Shown: positions 7,578-16,361 of the stretch, piece after piece
Layout of the letters: each line of letters opens with the position of its first letter
Numbering within the stretch: the stretch's first letter is position 1
From: an uncultured Lamprocystis sp.
GTDB lineage: Bacteria > Pseudomonadota > Gammaproteobacteria > Chromatiales > Chromatiaceae
DNA length: 32,388 nt
Reading direction: 5' to 3'
NCBI RefSeq assembly: GCF_903933125.1
Contig: NZ_CAIZIZ010000517.1
Location: 1-32,388 of the forward strand
Made by a program: the position numbers and the translations under genes
Notes under the pieces: generated by a model
The model's database searches: none
The model's input: only the letters and a program-made list of their open reading frames with translations
Told to the model about the DNA's origin: nothing

Positions 7578-8000
7578 TCAGACCGAGGGTCGTCTCAACC
7601 ATTTCAGTAAGGTCGCGAAGAGCAATTCCGGTGCGATCGGTTTGGAGATGAAGTCGTTCATCCCGGCAGCGAGGCAGCGCGCCTTGTCCTCGGCGAAGGC
7701 ATTCGCGGTCAAGGCGATGATCGGTACCTCGCCCAGGAAGGCTTCGGCAGCGTCGCTCGCCAGGGCGGCATCCGCGTCGCACGCGGGCGCGCCTTTCTGT
7801 AGTCGCGCCGTGAACCAGAAGGTGCTGCCCACGCCGAGCCAACTGACAACCCCGTCATCGCCCCCCATCAACTGAGCCAGCTTCTTGGTGATGGCCAACC
7901 CCAATCCGGTGCCACCGTACTTGCGGGTGATCGTATTGTCGGCCTGTTCGAAGGCGGCAAAAAGCTTGGAGAGATGCTCGGGGCGATGCCAATGCCCATG
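7578..8000 (-). pseudogene. Decayed C-terminal part of a hybrid histidine kinase
   Basis: Read on the minus strand, this fragment begins with GIGIAP, the N2-type box of a histidine kinase ATPase domain. A one-base frameshift near 7980 breaks the phase. It then continues [20 protein letters not shown] and [19 protein letters not shown], with FWFTARL closing the ATPase domain. After about 20 unrelated residues it jumps to [20 protein letters not shown] and [15 protein letters not shown], the end of a receiver domain. The first two-thirds of the receiver, including its phospho-acceptor Asp, are missing, as is everything upstream of the ATPase domain. The copy cannot be functional; it is the remnant of a large hybrid sensor kinase. 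Confidence 0.85.
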
Positions 8001-8063
8001 TCCTATGGAGGGTCAAGATCGATTCGATTGAAGTAACCCGGACGGCGATTAGTGCTACTCCTC

Positions 8064-8729
8064 TTATCCTTGAGGATCAAAGGTGTAGCCAAGCATCTCA
8101 ATGTCTGTCTTGAAATGCTGCGCAACCAATTCGGCGGTCTCGGCCGTGTAATAGCTGCGATAGTCCTTGCGGCGATCACTGGCCTCACGCGCATGGGGCA
8201 AGGCGGGGGTCTTGATCCCGATGCGGGCGCAGGCGGTCGCGAAGTCCGCGTGCAAACGTTCGTACCGACCAATATAGTCGACGATGGTCTGGCCGTGGAG
8301 ATCGATCAGATAATCACTCTGCAACTCGATCGAGGTATCGACGTGATACTGGTAGGGACGCTGGGGGTCCAGCTTCCAGCGCAGGAAGGCCTCGAAGGTC
8401 TCGTTCCCGCCGAGATACTGGGGGCGCTCCCGCCGGATGTGGTGAAAGGAGCTGACTTGCAGGTCCCAGGGGTTGCGCACGAACGCAAACTTGAATAACT
8501 GGTCGAAAAACTCCTTGGGTAACATTTCCTTGGCGGCGATGACCTTGGCGTGGCGCGGCAGCTTGGTGGCCAGGCGGTGGCCGCTCAAGTGACTGAAGCG
8601 GCTGCACAGGAACATCGGCCAATACCAGGGATCGGCCCAGCGCAGACCCTCCAGCGCGGCGCGTACACTGGTGCCGCCGGTCTTGGCAATATGGACGAAC
8701 AGAAAGCGGTGTTTGACTGAGAGCAGCAT
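8064..8729 (-). CDS. Sulfotransferase-family protein
   Basis: This is a 221-residue PAPS-dependent sulfotransferase of the type that acts on carbohydrates (Sulfotransfer_2-like). The 5'-phosphosulfate-binding loop is FVHIAKTGGTS (Lys16 to Ser21), and the 3'-phosphate motif is FAFVRNPWDLQVSSF around Arg85. It would transfer sulfate from 3'-phosphoadenosine-5'-phosphosulfate to a sugar hydroxyl. I chose the ATG at 8729, which puts the first beta strand (HRFLFVHI) just after the start as usual. A longer frame reaches 8837 but its extra 36 residues look non-coding. It is divergent from the GT-C-like gene at 8883 and opens the glycan cluster. The acceptor is unknown. Confidence 0.85.
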   Translation of the reverse strand: MLLSVKHRFLFVHIAKTGGTSVRAALEGLRWADPWYWPMFLCSRFSHLSGHRLATKLPRHAKVIAAKEMLPKEFFDQLFKFAFVRNPWDLQVSSFHHIRRERPQYLGGNETFEAFLRWKLDPQRPYQYHVDTSIELQSDYLIDLHGQTIVDYIGRYERLHADFATACARIGIKTPALPHAREASDRRKDYRSYYTAETAELVAQHFKTDIEMLGYTFDPQG

Positions 8730-8882
8730 GGGTTCGAGTGTAACATGACCCCGGAAGCCCAATCGCTCAAGTCGCCGTTGTTGGCCCGCCGCGGCAACTC
8801 CCTGTACACTTGCGGGTTGGTTCGCGCCGCGCTCCACGGTCCATTAACCAACGCCTTCCTGCCCTGCTCAGCGATTCAAGCC

Positions 8883-10892
8883 ATGCCCAGCCCACCGCCG
8901 CTGCCGACCCGTCAGGACCCGACCCGCGCACCGCGTTGGGGCTGGATCATTGCCCTTGGTAGCGCCGGGTTGCTGCTGATGGTGTTGGCGTTTGCCCTGC
9001 GATCAATCGAACGACCGATGCAGTTGACGCTCGCTGCCACGGAGATCCTGCCGCTCGAAGGCCAAGCCTTCCAGGTCGACCTCAAGCATCGTCTCCCCTG
9101 GCCCTGGCAGGCGCGCAGCGATAACCCGTTCAATCTCTATCGCTCCGAATTGCTGTTGTTCGAGGACGGACGCAGCCTCGGACCACCGCACGCACCCTAT
9201 GATCAGGTCCATCAGGACGGCGGGGGCGGCTACCTCCACTGGGCCAGGTTGCTGATCTTCAGTACGCCCGATCACACGGACCCGCGCACCAATGGCCGCG
9301 GCTACGAGATTCGGTTCACGGCCGGTGTCTCCCATCGCATCCTGCGCCAACTGGTGGACATCGGCGGTCTGCTGCTCCTGGCCGGGCTCGGCGCCGCGCT
9401 CTGGAAGCAGCGCCGGGCCGCCGCGCGGGCGATCACCGCGGGCGCCAGGCACCTGCGCCGCCGCTACCGGGACTACTTGCTGGCCGGACTGATCCCGACC
9501 GCGGTCTCGCTGGCGGCCCTGTGGCTGATTCCACCGCTCTGGAACGGCTCGGACAGCGCCATCTGGCTGCTCTGGCAGTTGCACTGGATACCGCATCATC
9601 CCCCGGCGTATCCGCTGTTCATGGCGGCCGTCAACACGCTGTTTGATGGTGCGCCGCAGATCCTGCGTGTCACTCAATGGGTCCAGCACCTGGCCTACAT
9701 CCTGGCGATCGCCTATCTGGCCTCCGCCTACCGGATCGGCTGGCAGATCCTGCTGGTGGCGGCGCTGGCCTGTGTCGGCGGCGGGCTGAACCTGTTCGCC
9801 CATGGATTCTTTACCGAGGGGTTGGCGACGCCGCTGACGCTACTCTTTCTCGGCGCCCTGCTGCGGCTGCACCGGGACGGCCTGACCGCGGGCGTGGCCG
9901 CGGCACTGGGTCTCGCGCTCCTGGCGGCGAGTCTCAGCCGCCACGCGCTGCTCATCCTGGGTGCGCTCCCGGTCGCCTACCTGTTCATGCTGGCGATCCT
10001 GTCGCGCGGCAAGGCCGCCGGCGTGCTGGTCATCGCCCAGGCGGTCGCCCTGATGATCGCGGTCGGCGTCACCAACAGCGCCGTCAACCGTTATGTTTCA
10101 CTGCTACTCGACGCCCAGGAGACGTCCATCATCGGACGGGTCGGCGTCTATCGCATACAGGCCGCGTATGACCTGGTGCCGCCCGCGGACCGGCCGGCCT
10201 GGCTGGCGGCCATCGGCGCACGCGCCGCGGACCCGGCGGTGCAGGAGGCGCTGCCGCTGCTGGCGCGGACACCGAACCCCTGGACCGGGCCGCGGGACGC
10301 GATCGCCGCGACGCCCGCGCTCTATGGGCACCATCCGGATGCCATCATGAATGCCGGCTACCGGGCCTTTGCCTATACGCTCGATCCCTATGCCTGGCGT
10401 CAGATGGGCCAGGAACTGGGACGCGCCATCGTCGGCATCGGCTCATCGAGCTATTGCCCCGGGCAGGTGAGCTGTCTGCTGGGTGGTTCGGCCGTGTCGA
10501 TCGAATCGGTCTTTCCGGCCGACCCGCGCTACCGCAGCGCTGCGGCCGGGACCGGGGCTGAGCACGTGGAGACGGCTGCCCGTTACCGCGCGCTGGCCGC
10601 CCATCCGCTGACCCGGTTCCTGGACATCCTGCTGCCGCTGATCCCGCTGCAGCGGTTCTTATTCCTGGCCGCCTCCCTGGCGCTGGCCCTGGCCGCCGCC
10701 GTGCTGACCCGCGATGCGCGGATCAGCGCGCTGGCCGCGGCCCTCTGGCTCGGTGCCCTGATCTATGCCCTGGCCCTCACCTTCATCACGGTGGTCTTGC
10801 CCCGCTATCTCTCGCCCATCGATACCCTGATCTGGGTGTCGAACAGTGTCACACTCGTCGCCATCCTGGCGCGGCGCGACGTTAAACAATAA
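8883..10892 (+). CDS. GT-C-like polytopic membrane protein, paralogue 1
   Basis: This 669-residue protein begins with a transmembrane segment (GWIIALGSAGLLLMVLAFAL). An extracytoplasmic domain of about 110 residues follows, with LGPPHAPY, GGGGYLHW, FSTPDHTDPRTNGRGY. Next come a second membrane helix, a basic cytoplasmic stretch (KQRRAAARA, RHLRRRYRD), and about eight to ten more helices. NGSDSAIWLLW, PHHPPAYPLFMA, and LPRYLSPIDTL resemble the loop and C-terminal signatures of GT-C glycosyltransferases that use polyprenyl-phosphate sugars, but no family can be named with confidence. The start at ATG 8883 is chosen because the reading before it (from 8745) looks non-coding. It is a clear paralogue of the protein at 11712, with the same motifs in the same order. 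Confidence 0.75.
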   Translation: MPSPPPLPTRQDPTRAPRWGWIIALGSAGLLLMVLAFALRSIERPMQLTLAATEILPLEGQAFQVDLKHRLPWPWQARSDNPFNLYRSELLLFEDGRSLGPPHAPYDQVHQDGGGGYLHWARLLIFSTPDHTDPRTNGRGYEIRFTAGVSHRILRQLVDIGGLLLLAGLGAALWKQRRAAARAITAGARHLRRRYRDYLLAGLIPTAVSLAALWLIPPLWNGSDSAIWLLWQLHWIPHHPPAYPLFMAAVNTLFDGAPQILRVTQWVQHLAYILAIAYLASAYRIGWQILLVAALACVGGGLNLFAHGFFTEGLATPLTLLFLGALLRLHRDGLTAGVAAALGLALLAASLSRHALLILGALPVAYLFMLAILSRGKAAGVLVIAQAVALMIAVGVTNSAVNRYVSLLLDAQETSIIGRVGVYRIQAAYDLVPPADRPAWLAAIGARAADPAVQEALPLLARTPNPWTGPRDAIAATPALYGHHPDAIMNAGYRAFAYTLDPYAWRQMGQELGRAIVGIGSSSYCPGQVSCLLGGSAVSIESVFPADPRYRSAAAGTGAEHVETAARYRALAAHPLTRFLDILLPLIPLQRFLFLAASLALALAAAVLTRDARISALAAALWLGALIYALALTFITVVLPRYLSPIDTLIWVSNSVTLVAILARRDVKQ

Positions 10893-10956
10893 GGCTCAGC
10901 GCAATGTCGACGCGCTATGCAACACTGGGATCACAGCAGCGAATGGGTCGGTCACA

Positions 10957-11673
10957 ATGAACGTCGCGCATAGAATTGCAATCCTGGAAAAACTTGGCTA
11001 TTCTCTTTCGCGAAACGCACACATCCTGGACTTTGGCTGTGGAGCGGGTCGGTCCGTTTATGCGCTGGTTGACCAAGGATTTATCAACACATTCGGATTT
11101 GATGTGACGGACTATCTCGAATTACGCAGCACGAGTGACCGTGCGCGCTTTTTTATTTCTGAGTCCAGACGACTTCCGTTTGAAGACAACAGTATTGATC
11201 TCATCATCAGCGATCAGGTTTTTGAGCACGTAAAAGATCAAGTCGGCGTACTTCGAGAACTGTACCGGATCATGCGTCCCGGAGGAGTCGCATTGCACAT
11301 CTTTCCAGCCCGATATTGCCTGATCGAGAAGCACATCCATGTTCCGCTTGGCGGTGTGATCGGGCATCGCTGGTGGTACAAGCTTTGGGCACTGCTGGGA
11401 ATACGCAATCAGTATCAGGCTGGGCTCTCCGCGGATGAGACAGCAGATCGCAACGCGTTTTATTTCGTCGAAGGACTCAACTACGTCTCGAATTCGTGCT
11501 ATCGGGTGGTATGGCAGACGCTCGGCTATCAACATCAATGGATTGACCTGGAGTTTTTCGATACCATTGACCGTCCGTCCGCGCGCGTGGTTGCGAAAGC
11601 GCTCCGGATGATGCCGCTTCTCTGCTGGTTGAACCGAACATTTCAAACGCGAAGAGTGTTCTTAAGAAAATAG
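10957..11673 (+). CDS. SAM-dependent methyltransferase (type 11)
   Basis: This is a class I methyltransferase with motif I ILDFGCGAGRSVYAL, motif II-like FGFDVTDY, and the post-motif stretch DNSIDLIISDQVFEHV followed by LRELYRIMRPGGVALHIFP. The C-terminal half has the long aromatic region seen in sugar or lipid-linked methyltransferases of surface polysaccharide clusters. ATG 10957 is the only in-frame start after the preceding stop. A frame from 10846 would overlap the preceding gene by 47 bp, and its first residues look like shadow coding. The gene is visibly AT-richer than both neighbours and interrupts a tandem pair of paralogues, so it was probably acquired separately. Confidence 0.8.
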   Translation: MNVAHRIAILEKLGYSLSRNAHILDFGCGAGRSVYALVDQGFINTFGFDVTDYLELRSTSDRARFFISESRRLPFEDNSIDLIISDQVFEHVKDQVGVLRELYRIMRPGGVALHIFPARYCLIEKHIHVPLGGVIGHRWWYKLWALLGIRNQYQAGLSADETADRNAFYFVEGLNYVSNSCYRVVWQTLGYQHQWIDLEFFDTIDRPSARVVAKALRMMPLLCWLNRTFQTRRVFLRK

Positions 11674-11711
11674 TATTTCGGGTGGCGTTTCCTGAATCAG
11701 GGGATAGTTAG

Positions 11712-13754
11712 ATGGTTGAATTGAAAAATTGGAATCGCCCGCGCTATCAAGCTGGGTACTGGGTCCGGTTAGCACTCGGACTCGGGATCGTCGTGCTGTT
11801 GCTTGCGTACGGACTGTCCATGCTCGGTCGAACGGTCCGCTTTGATCTCGTTCCGGGCGAACTGGAACACGCGGTCGGACAGTCTTTTGTCGTACAGCTT
11901 AAAGGCCGGCCGGGGTGGCCCTGGATCCTGCCCGAAGATCAGGTCGACCGGCTCGATCGCTCCGATCTACGCCTGTACGAGGGTGGCCGGCCGTTGGGCC
12001 CCCCACATGCGCAACACGCGGGCATTCGCGAAAGCGGCGGGGGCGGCTTTTCGCACTGGCAAAACTATCTGCTGTTTAGCACCTCCGATCGCTCGGACCC
12101 GCGCACCAACGGACGGACCTATTCGGTGACCGCCACGGCCCGACTCGCCCCCACGATCATCAGTTGGACCCTGGCCATCGGCAGCGGTGGGGTGCTGCTC
12201 GGCCTGAGTCTGCTCGGCTGGCAACAGCGGGCGCGCTGGCTCGCCGCTGGACGGCACCGCGCCGCGCACCTGTGGCGGCGCCGCTGGGACTATGCTGCCG
12301 CGGGCGCCTTTCCCGCGGCCGTGGGGGGCTTCGCGTGGCTCGCCCTGCCGCCGATCTGGAACGGCTCCGACAGTGTGATCTGGCTGCTCTGGCCCTGGAA
12401 TCTGTTCCCGCACCATCCACTCATCTACCCGACCTTCATGGCCTTCGCAACCACCTGGTTCGCGGAGTCAGGGGCGGTGCTTTCGTTCGCGACTGCTGTC
12501 CAGCACCTGGCGGCAATCGGTGCGCTCATCTACTTGGCATCCGCCTGTCGCGCGCGTTGGCAGATCGTCATCGTCTCCGTGCTCGCCTGTCTTGGCACCG
12601 CACTCCAACTGTACGCTCAGGGGCTGATGACTGAGGCGCTCGATCTGTCGTTCCTGTGCATCCTGCTCGGCGCCGTGCTGCGACTGCGGCGGGATGGACT
12701 GAGCACGGCGGTTGGTACCGCGCTCTTCGTTGGGCTTTTGGGGGGCATGTTGACCCGACATGCCTCCATCGTGTTCGCGGCAATTCCGCTCGCCTACGTC
12801 CTGATCGCCGCACTTTTGTCGGATCGGCGCTGGTCGCTCGCTGCCTGGCGGCCCGTGGGCGGGGTGATCGTGGTGGTGCTCCTCGCCCTGGTCACCGCCA
12901 AGGGGCTGACCGGATCGGCCTGCCAGCTGCTCGAGAACTCCTGCATGTCGATCACCGGTCGGGCCGGAGTCTATCGAATCGTCGATACCTATCAATCGGT
13001 GCCCCAGGGGGAGCGCGCGGCCTGGCTCGAGCGGTTGGCGGGGGCTGCCCCGGACGCGCCCACCGCCCAGGCGCTCGCAATCATGGCGCAGACCCCCGGC
13101 CCCTGGCTGGGCACGCGCCGGGCCATCGCGGCGGAGTCGGACCTTTGGCCCCACGATCCGGACGCGCTGATGAATACGGGTTTCCGGATCTTCGTGCGGT
13201 CGCTCGATCGCGATGCCCTGCGGCAATGGGGGCGGGAACTGAACAAGGCGGTGTTCGGACCCGTCGGAGGCCTCGGCTTTGGAATCGGACAATTCGAGTC
13301 CTTGCTGCACGTTTCGGCGCACAGCATCAAGGTCATCTTTCCTCCAGAAGCGGAGTATCTGCGGGTACTACAAGGCACCGGCGCGGAGCACCCGGAGTCC
13401 GCGATCCGGTACCTCAATCTGGCGAACCTGCCGGCCACCCGACTGCTCGATCTGTTACTCCCGCTGGGGCAAGGAACCCGCATCCCCTTACTGCTCGCCA
13501 CTTGGCTGCTTGCGCTGACCGCGCTGTGGACCTGTCGACGCGCGGACTTCACGGCCTTGCTGCTCAGCCTCTGGATCGGGTTCGCCGCCTACGCCCTGGC
13601 ACTCACCTTGGTGACTGTCGTATTGCCGCGCTACCTTGCGCCGCTGGACCTCTTGCTGTGGCTGAGCAACGCCATCGCGATCTCCGCCCTGATCGACCAG
13701 GCCGCGCGCCGACGTCGACCCGGGGCCTTGCCGCGCCGCGTGCGCGAGGACTGA
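11712..13754 (+). CDS. GT-C-like polytopic membrane protein, paralogue 2
   Basis: This 680-residue protein has the same layout as the product of 8883. One transmembrane segment is followed by an extracytoplasmic module with LGPPHAQHAG, GGGGFSHW and LLFSTSDRSDPRTNGRTY. A second helix, a basic linker and a multi-helix region come after it. Shared signatures in the helical part are NGSDSVIWLLW, PHHPLIYPTFMA, LTRHASIVF, LMNTGFRIFVRSLD, GTGAEHPESAIRY and LPRYLAPLDLLL. The pattern suggests a GT-C-fold glycosyltransferase with its active site facing the periplasm; this is inference. AGGGGA lies about ten bases before the ATG. It is followed 6 bp later by the AsnB gene, so the two are translationally close and probably act on the same product. 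Confidence 0.78.
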   Translation: MVELKNWNRPRYQAGYWVRLALGLGIVVLLLAYGLSMLGRTVRFDLVPGELEHAVGQSFVVQLKGRPGWPWILPEDQVDRLDRSDLRLYEGGRPLGPPHAQHAGIRESGGGGFSHWQNYLLFSTSDRSDPRTNGRTYSVTATARLAPTIISWTLAIGSGGVLLGLSLLGWQQRARWLAAGRHRAAHLWRRRWDYAAAGAFPAAVGGFAWLALPPIWNGSDSVIWLLWPWNLFPHHPLIYPTFMAFATTWFAESGAVLSFATAVQHLAAIGALIYLASACRARWQIVIVSVLACLGTALQLYAQGLMTEALDLSFLCILLGAVLRLRRDGLSTAVGTALFVGLLGGMLTRHASIVFAAIPLAYVLIAALLSDRRWSLAAWRPVGGVIVVVLLALVTAKGLTGSACQLLENSCMSITGRAGVYRIVDTYQSVPQGERAAWLERLAGAAPDAPTAQALAIMAQTPGPWLGTRRAIAAESDLWPHDPDALMNTGFRIFVRSLDRDALRQWGRELNKAVFGPVGGLGFGIGQFESLLHVSAHSIKVIFPPEAEYLRVLQGTGAEHPESAIRYLNLANLPATRLLDLLLPLGQGTRIPLLLATWLLALTALWTCRRADFTALLLSLWIGFAAYALALTLVTVVLPRYLAPLDLLLWLSNAIAISALIDQAARRRRPGALPRRVRED

Positions 13755-13760
13755 CCAACG

Positions 13761-15653
13761 ATGTGCGGCATTGCCGGACTGCTCACTTGGGACACCGCGG
13801 CGGATACGCAGATCGTGCGGGCTATGACCGACCGCCTGGCGCATCGGGGGCCGGACGCGGCCGGCGTGGCGGCCCTGGGGCCGATGGCGCTGGGCCACCG
13901 GCGGCTGTCGGTCATCGACGTGTCCCAGGCCAATAATCAGCCGCTCTACGATCGCTCCGGGTCGCTGGTCATCGCCTACAACGGCGAGATCTACAACTTC
14001 CGGGAGATTCGCCGGGAATTGGAACAGGCCGGTGCCGCCTTTCAGACGCAGGGCGACACGGAGGTCATCCTGGAAGCTTACAAAGCCTGGGGCGAACGCT
14101 GTCTGGAGCGCTTCAACGGCATGTTCGCCTTTGCACTTTGGGACGCACCGCGCCGCCGACTCTTTCTGGCGCGCGACCGGGTCGGTGAGAAGCCGCTGTT
14201 CTACTGCGAACTGCCCGGCGGCGGGCTCGTCTTCGCCTCCGAGCCGCGCGCCTTGCGCGCGCACCCGGCCGCGCTCGGCGCAGTCGATCCGGTCGGTCTC
14301 GCTCATTACCTGATGCTCAACTACACCCTGGGAGACCATAGCCTGCGCCAGGGGCTCAAACGGCTGCCGCCCGGACACTTTCTGATCTGCGAGGAGGGCC
14401 GACCCCTGACCCCGCGGTCCTATTGGGATCTGGCAGCGGTGTACCGCAACAAGCGCCGTTTCGTCTCCCAGGGCGAGGCCGCGGAGGAGTTGCTGGCCCT
14501 GATCGATGACGCGGTGCGCCTGCGGCTGGTCAGTGACGTCCCGCTGGGCGCCTTCCTCAGCGGCGGGGTCGATTCCTCCGCGGTGGCCGCCGCCATGGCG
14601 CAGGCCCTGCCCGCCTCTCAGGTGCACACCTTCAGCATGGGTTTTGGCATCCCCAGCTTCGACGAGGTCGATACCGCCCGCGCGGTAGCGAATCTGCTCG
14701 GTCTGGACCACAAGGATCGGGTGGCCACGCCGGACCCTGAACGCACGGTCCAGGCCATGGTCTGGGCCGCCGACGAGCCGCTGGCGGACACCTCCGCCGT
14801 GCCGACCTATCTGCTGGCGGCCTTCGCCCGTGAATACGTGACCGTCAGCCTGTCCGGGGATGGTGCCGACGAGTGCTTCGCCGGGTACGAAACCTATACC
14901 GCCGACCGGCTTCATCGGGCACTGTCGTGGCTGCCGCGGGGGCTGGCGCGGGCAAGCTTCCGGGCGGCGGATGCCGTGCTGCCGGTGAGTTTTTCCAAAG
15001 TCAGCCTGGACTATAAGGTCCGTCATTTCCTCGCGGAACTCCATCTGGACTTCCCGCGGGCCCATGCCTCGTGGCGCAATATTCTGTCGGCCGAGGCGCA
15101 ACGCGAACTGATGCAGCCCTGGTGGCGCGCGGCGATCTCCACCGATGAGGCCGACCCCTTTCCGGAATTCGCGCGGCACTTCGCAGCGGTCCAGGGCTGC
15201 CATTACATCGATCAGGCGGGTTACGTCGATATCAAGACCTGGCTGGCCGACGATATCCTGGTCAAGGTCGATCGTTCGACCATGGCGCACTCACTGGAGG
15301 CCCGCGCGCCGCTGCTCGATCACCGCCTGGTCGAGTTCGCGGCGGCCCTGCCCGCCGACTGGAAGCTCAAGGGGCTGCGCAAGAAATACCTGCTGCGGGA
15401 GAGCCTGCGCGGGCGCCTGCCGGACTGGGTGCTCGACAGCCGCAAGCAGGGGTTCAATGCCCCGGTCTCTCACTGGTTCAGCGGCCCGCTGCGCGCCTTC
15501 GCCCAGGACGCGCTGGCCTCGCCCAAACTGCACGAGTGGATTCGCCCCGCGGCGATCGACACCCTGTGGCGGGAGCACGCCGCCGCTCGGCGTGACCACG
15601 GACTTAAACTCTTTGGACTGATCTGTTTGTCATTATGGCTGAATCAACACTGA
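13761..15653 (+). CDS. asnB: Asparagine synthase (glutamine-hydrolysing) family amidotransferase
   Basis: This is a complete 630-residue AsnB-type enzyme. It begins MCGIAG, so Cys2 is the N-terminal nucleophile of the class II glutaminase domain (residues 1 to about 210), which contains AYNGEIYNF and FALWD. The synthetase domain carries the ATP-pyrophosphatase loop LSGGVDSS from residue 266, SLSGDGADECFAGYE, and the C-terminal HSLEARAPLLDH and SRKQGFNAP. In classic form it makes asparagine from aspartate, ATP and glutamine. In surface-polysaccharide clusters such as this one, homologues are thought to amidate sugar carboxyl groups, which fits the neighbours better. GAGGA ten bases upstream supports the ATG. 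Its last 19 bases overlap the next methyltransferase. Confidence 0.93.
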   Translation: MCGIAGLLTWDTAADTQIVRAMTDRLAHRGPDAAGVAALGPMALGHRRLSVIDVSQANNQPLYDRSGSLVIAYNGEIYNFREIRRELEQAGAAFQTQGDTEVILEAYKAWGERCLERFNGMFAFALWDAPRRRLFLARDRVGEKPLFYCELPGGGLVFASEPRALRAHPAALGAVDPVGLAHYLMLNYTLGDHSLRQGLKRLPPGHFLICEEGRPLTPRSYWDLAAVYRNKRRFVSQGEAAEELLALIDDAVRLRLVSDVPLGAFLSGGVDSSAVAAAMAQALPASQVHTFSMGFGIPSFDEVDTARAVANLLGLDHKDRVATPDPERTVQAMVWAADEPLADTSAVPTYLLAAFAREYVTVSLSGDGADECFAGYETYTADRLHRALSWLPRGLARASFRAADAVLPVSFSKVSLDYKVRHFLAELHLDFPRAHASWRNILSAEAQRELMQPWWRAAISTDEADPFPEFARHFAAVQGCHYIDQAGYVDIKTWLADDILVKVDRSTMAHSLEARAPLLDHRLVEFAAALPADWKLKGLRKKYLLRESLRGRLPDWVLDSRKQGFNAPVSHWFSGPLRAFAQDALASPKLHEWIRPAAIDTLWREHAAARRDHGLKLFGLICLSLWLNQH

Positions 15654-16351
15654 AGACCGGTGCGCAGACCTATTCTTCCGCAATCGAGACTGCCGACAAC
15701 TACGCGCGTTGGGTCTTATCGACCTTTGTCCCCAACTATGGTCAACGTTTGCTCGAGGTCGGCCTTGGGCACGGCGGGTATCGGCGGCTACTGCCTCCGA
15801 CGATCGACTATATCGGTCTGGATATAGACCCGGACTCGGTCAACCAGGCGCGGGCGCACTACCCGACCGATACCTATCTTCAGGCCGACATCACCGATCC
15901 CGGTCTCACCGCTCTGCTCGCGCCAAGGGAGATCGATACGGTGTTGTGTATCAACGTGCTTGAACACATCGAGCAGGACGCGGCGGCCGTGCAGAACCTG
16001 CTCTCGGCGCTGGTCCCCGGCGGTAGCCTGCTCATCTTAGTTCCGGCCTTCCAGTCGCTCTATTCCGACCTGGACCAGATGGCCGGGCATGTCCGTCGCT
16101 ACACGTTACGCGACGTCTCACGCATCAATGGCGCGGGCGGCATCGTAGTAAAGGCACGGTATTTCAATGCCATCGGCGGCATCGGCTGGTGGCTGAACAA
16201 GGCCCTGCGCCATACAAGCCTCAACTCCGGGGCGATCAACCAACAGATCCTGTTCTTCGACCGCTTTGTAGTTCCAATTGCCAGAGTCGTCGACCGGGTC
16301 AGCCGCAGCTTCTTCGGTCAATCCATGATTTGTGTGATTCGTAAGGTCTGA
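15635..16351 (+). CDS. SAM-dependent methyltransferase
   Basis: This 238-residue class I methyltransferase has motif I LLEVGLGHGGYRRLL, in which GLGHG keeps the glycine spacing. It also has YIGLDIDPDSV (acidic motif II) and DTVLCINVLEHIEQDAA followed by LVPGGSLLILVPAF. The stretch SDLDQMAGHVRRYT is common in methyltransferases from polysaccharide and lipid-glycan loci. The C terminus is amphipathic and may touch the membrane. It starts inside the last codons of AsnB and is followed 10 bp later by the GT2 gene, so the three form one transcription unit. The methyl acceptor is unknown. Confidence 0.87.
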   Translation: MAESTLKTGAQTYSSAIETADNYARWVLSTFVPNYGQRLLEVGLGHGGYRRLLPPTIDYIGLDIDPDSVNQARAHYPTDTYLQADITDPGLTALLAPREIDTVLCINVLEHIEQDAAAVQNLLSALVPGGSLLILVPAFQSLYSDLDQMAGHVRRYTLRDVSRINGAGGIVVKARYFNAIGGIGWWLNKALRHTSLNSGAINQQILFFDRFVVPIARVVDRVSRSFFGQSMICVIRKV

Positions 16352-16361
16352 TCCTTAAACC

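Noticed and set aside
12656-13936. Open frame of 426 codons overlapping the second GT-C-like gene and asnB
   Set aside because: Arg/Ala/Gly-rich shadow in another phase; it crosses a clear gene border.
13488-15290. Open frame of 600 codons antisense to asnB
   Set aside because: Shadow of the AsnB gene with no recognisable domain.
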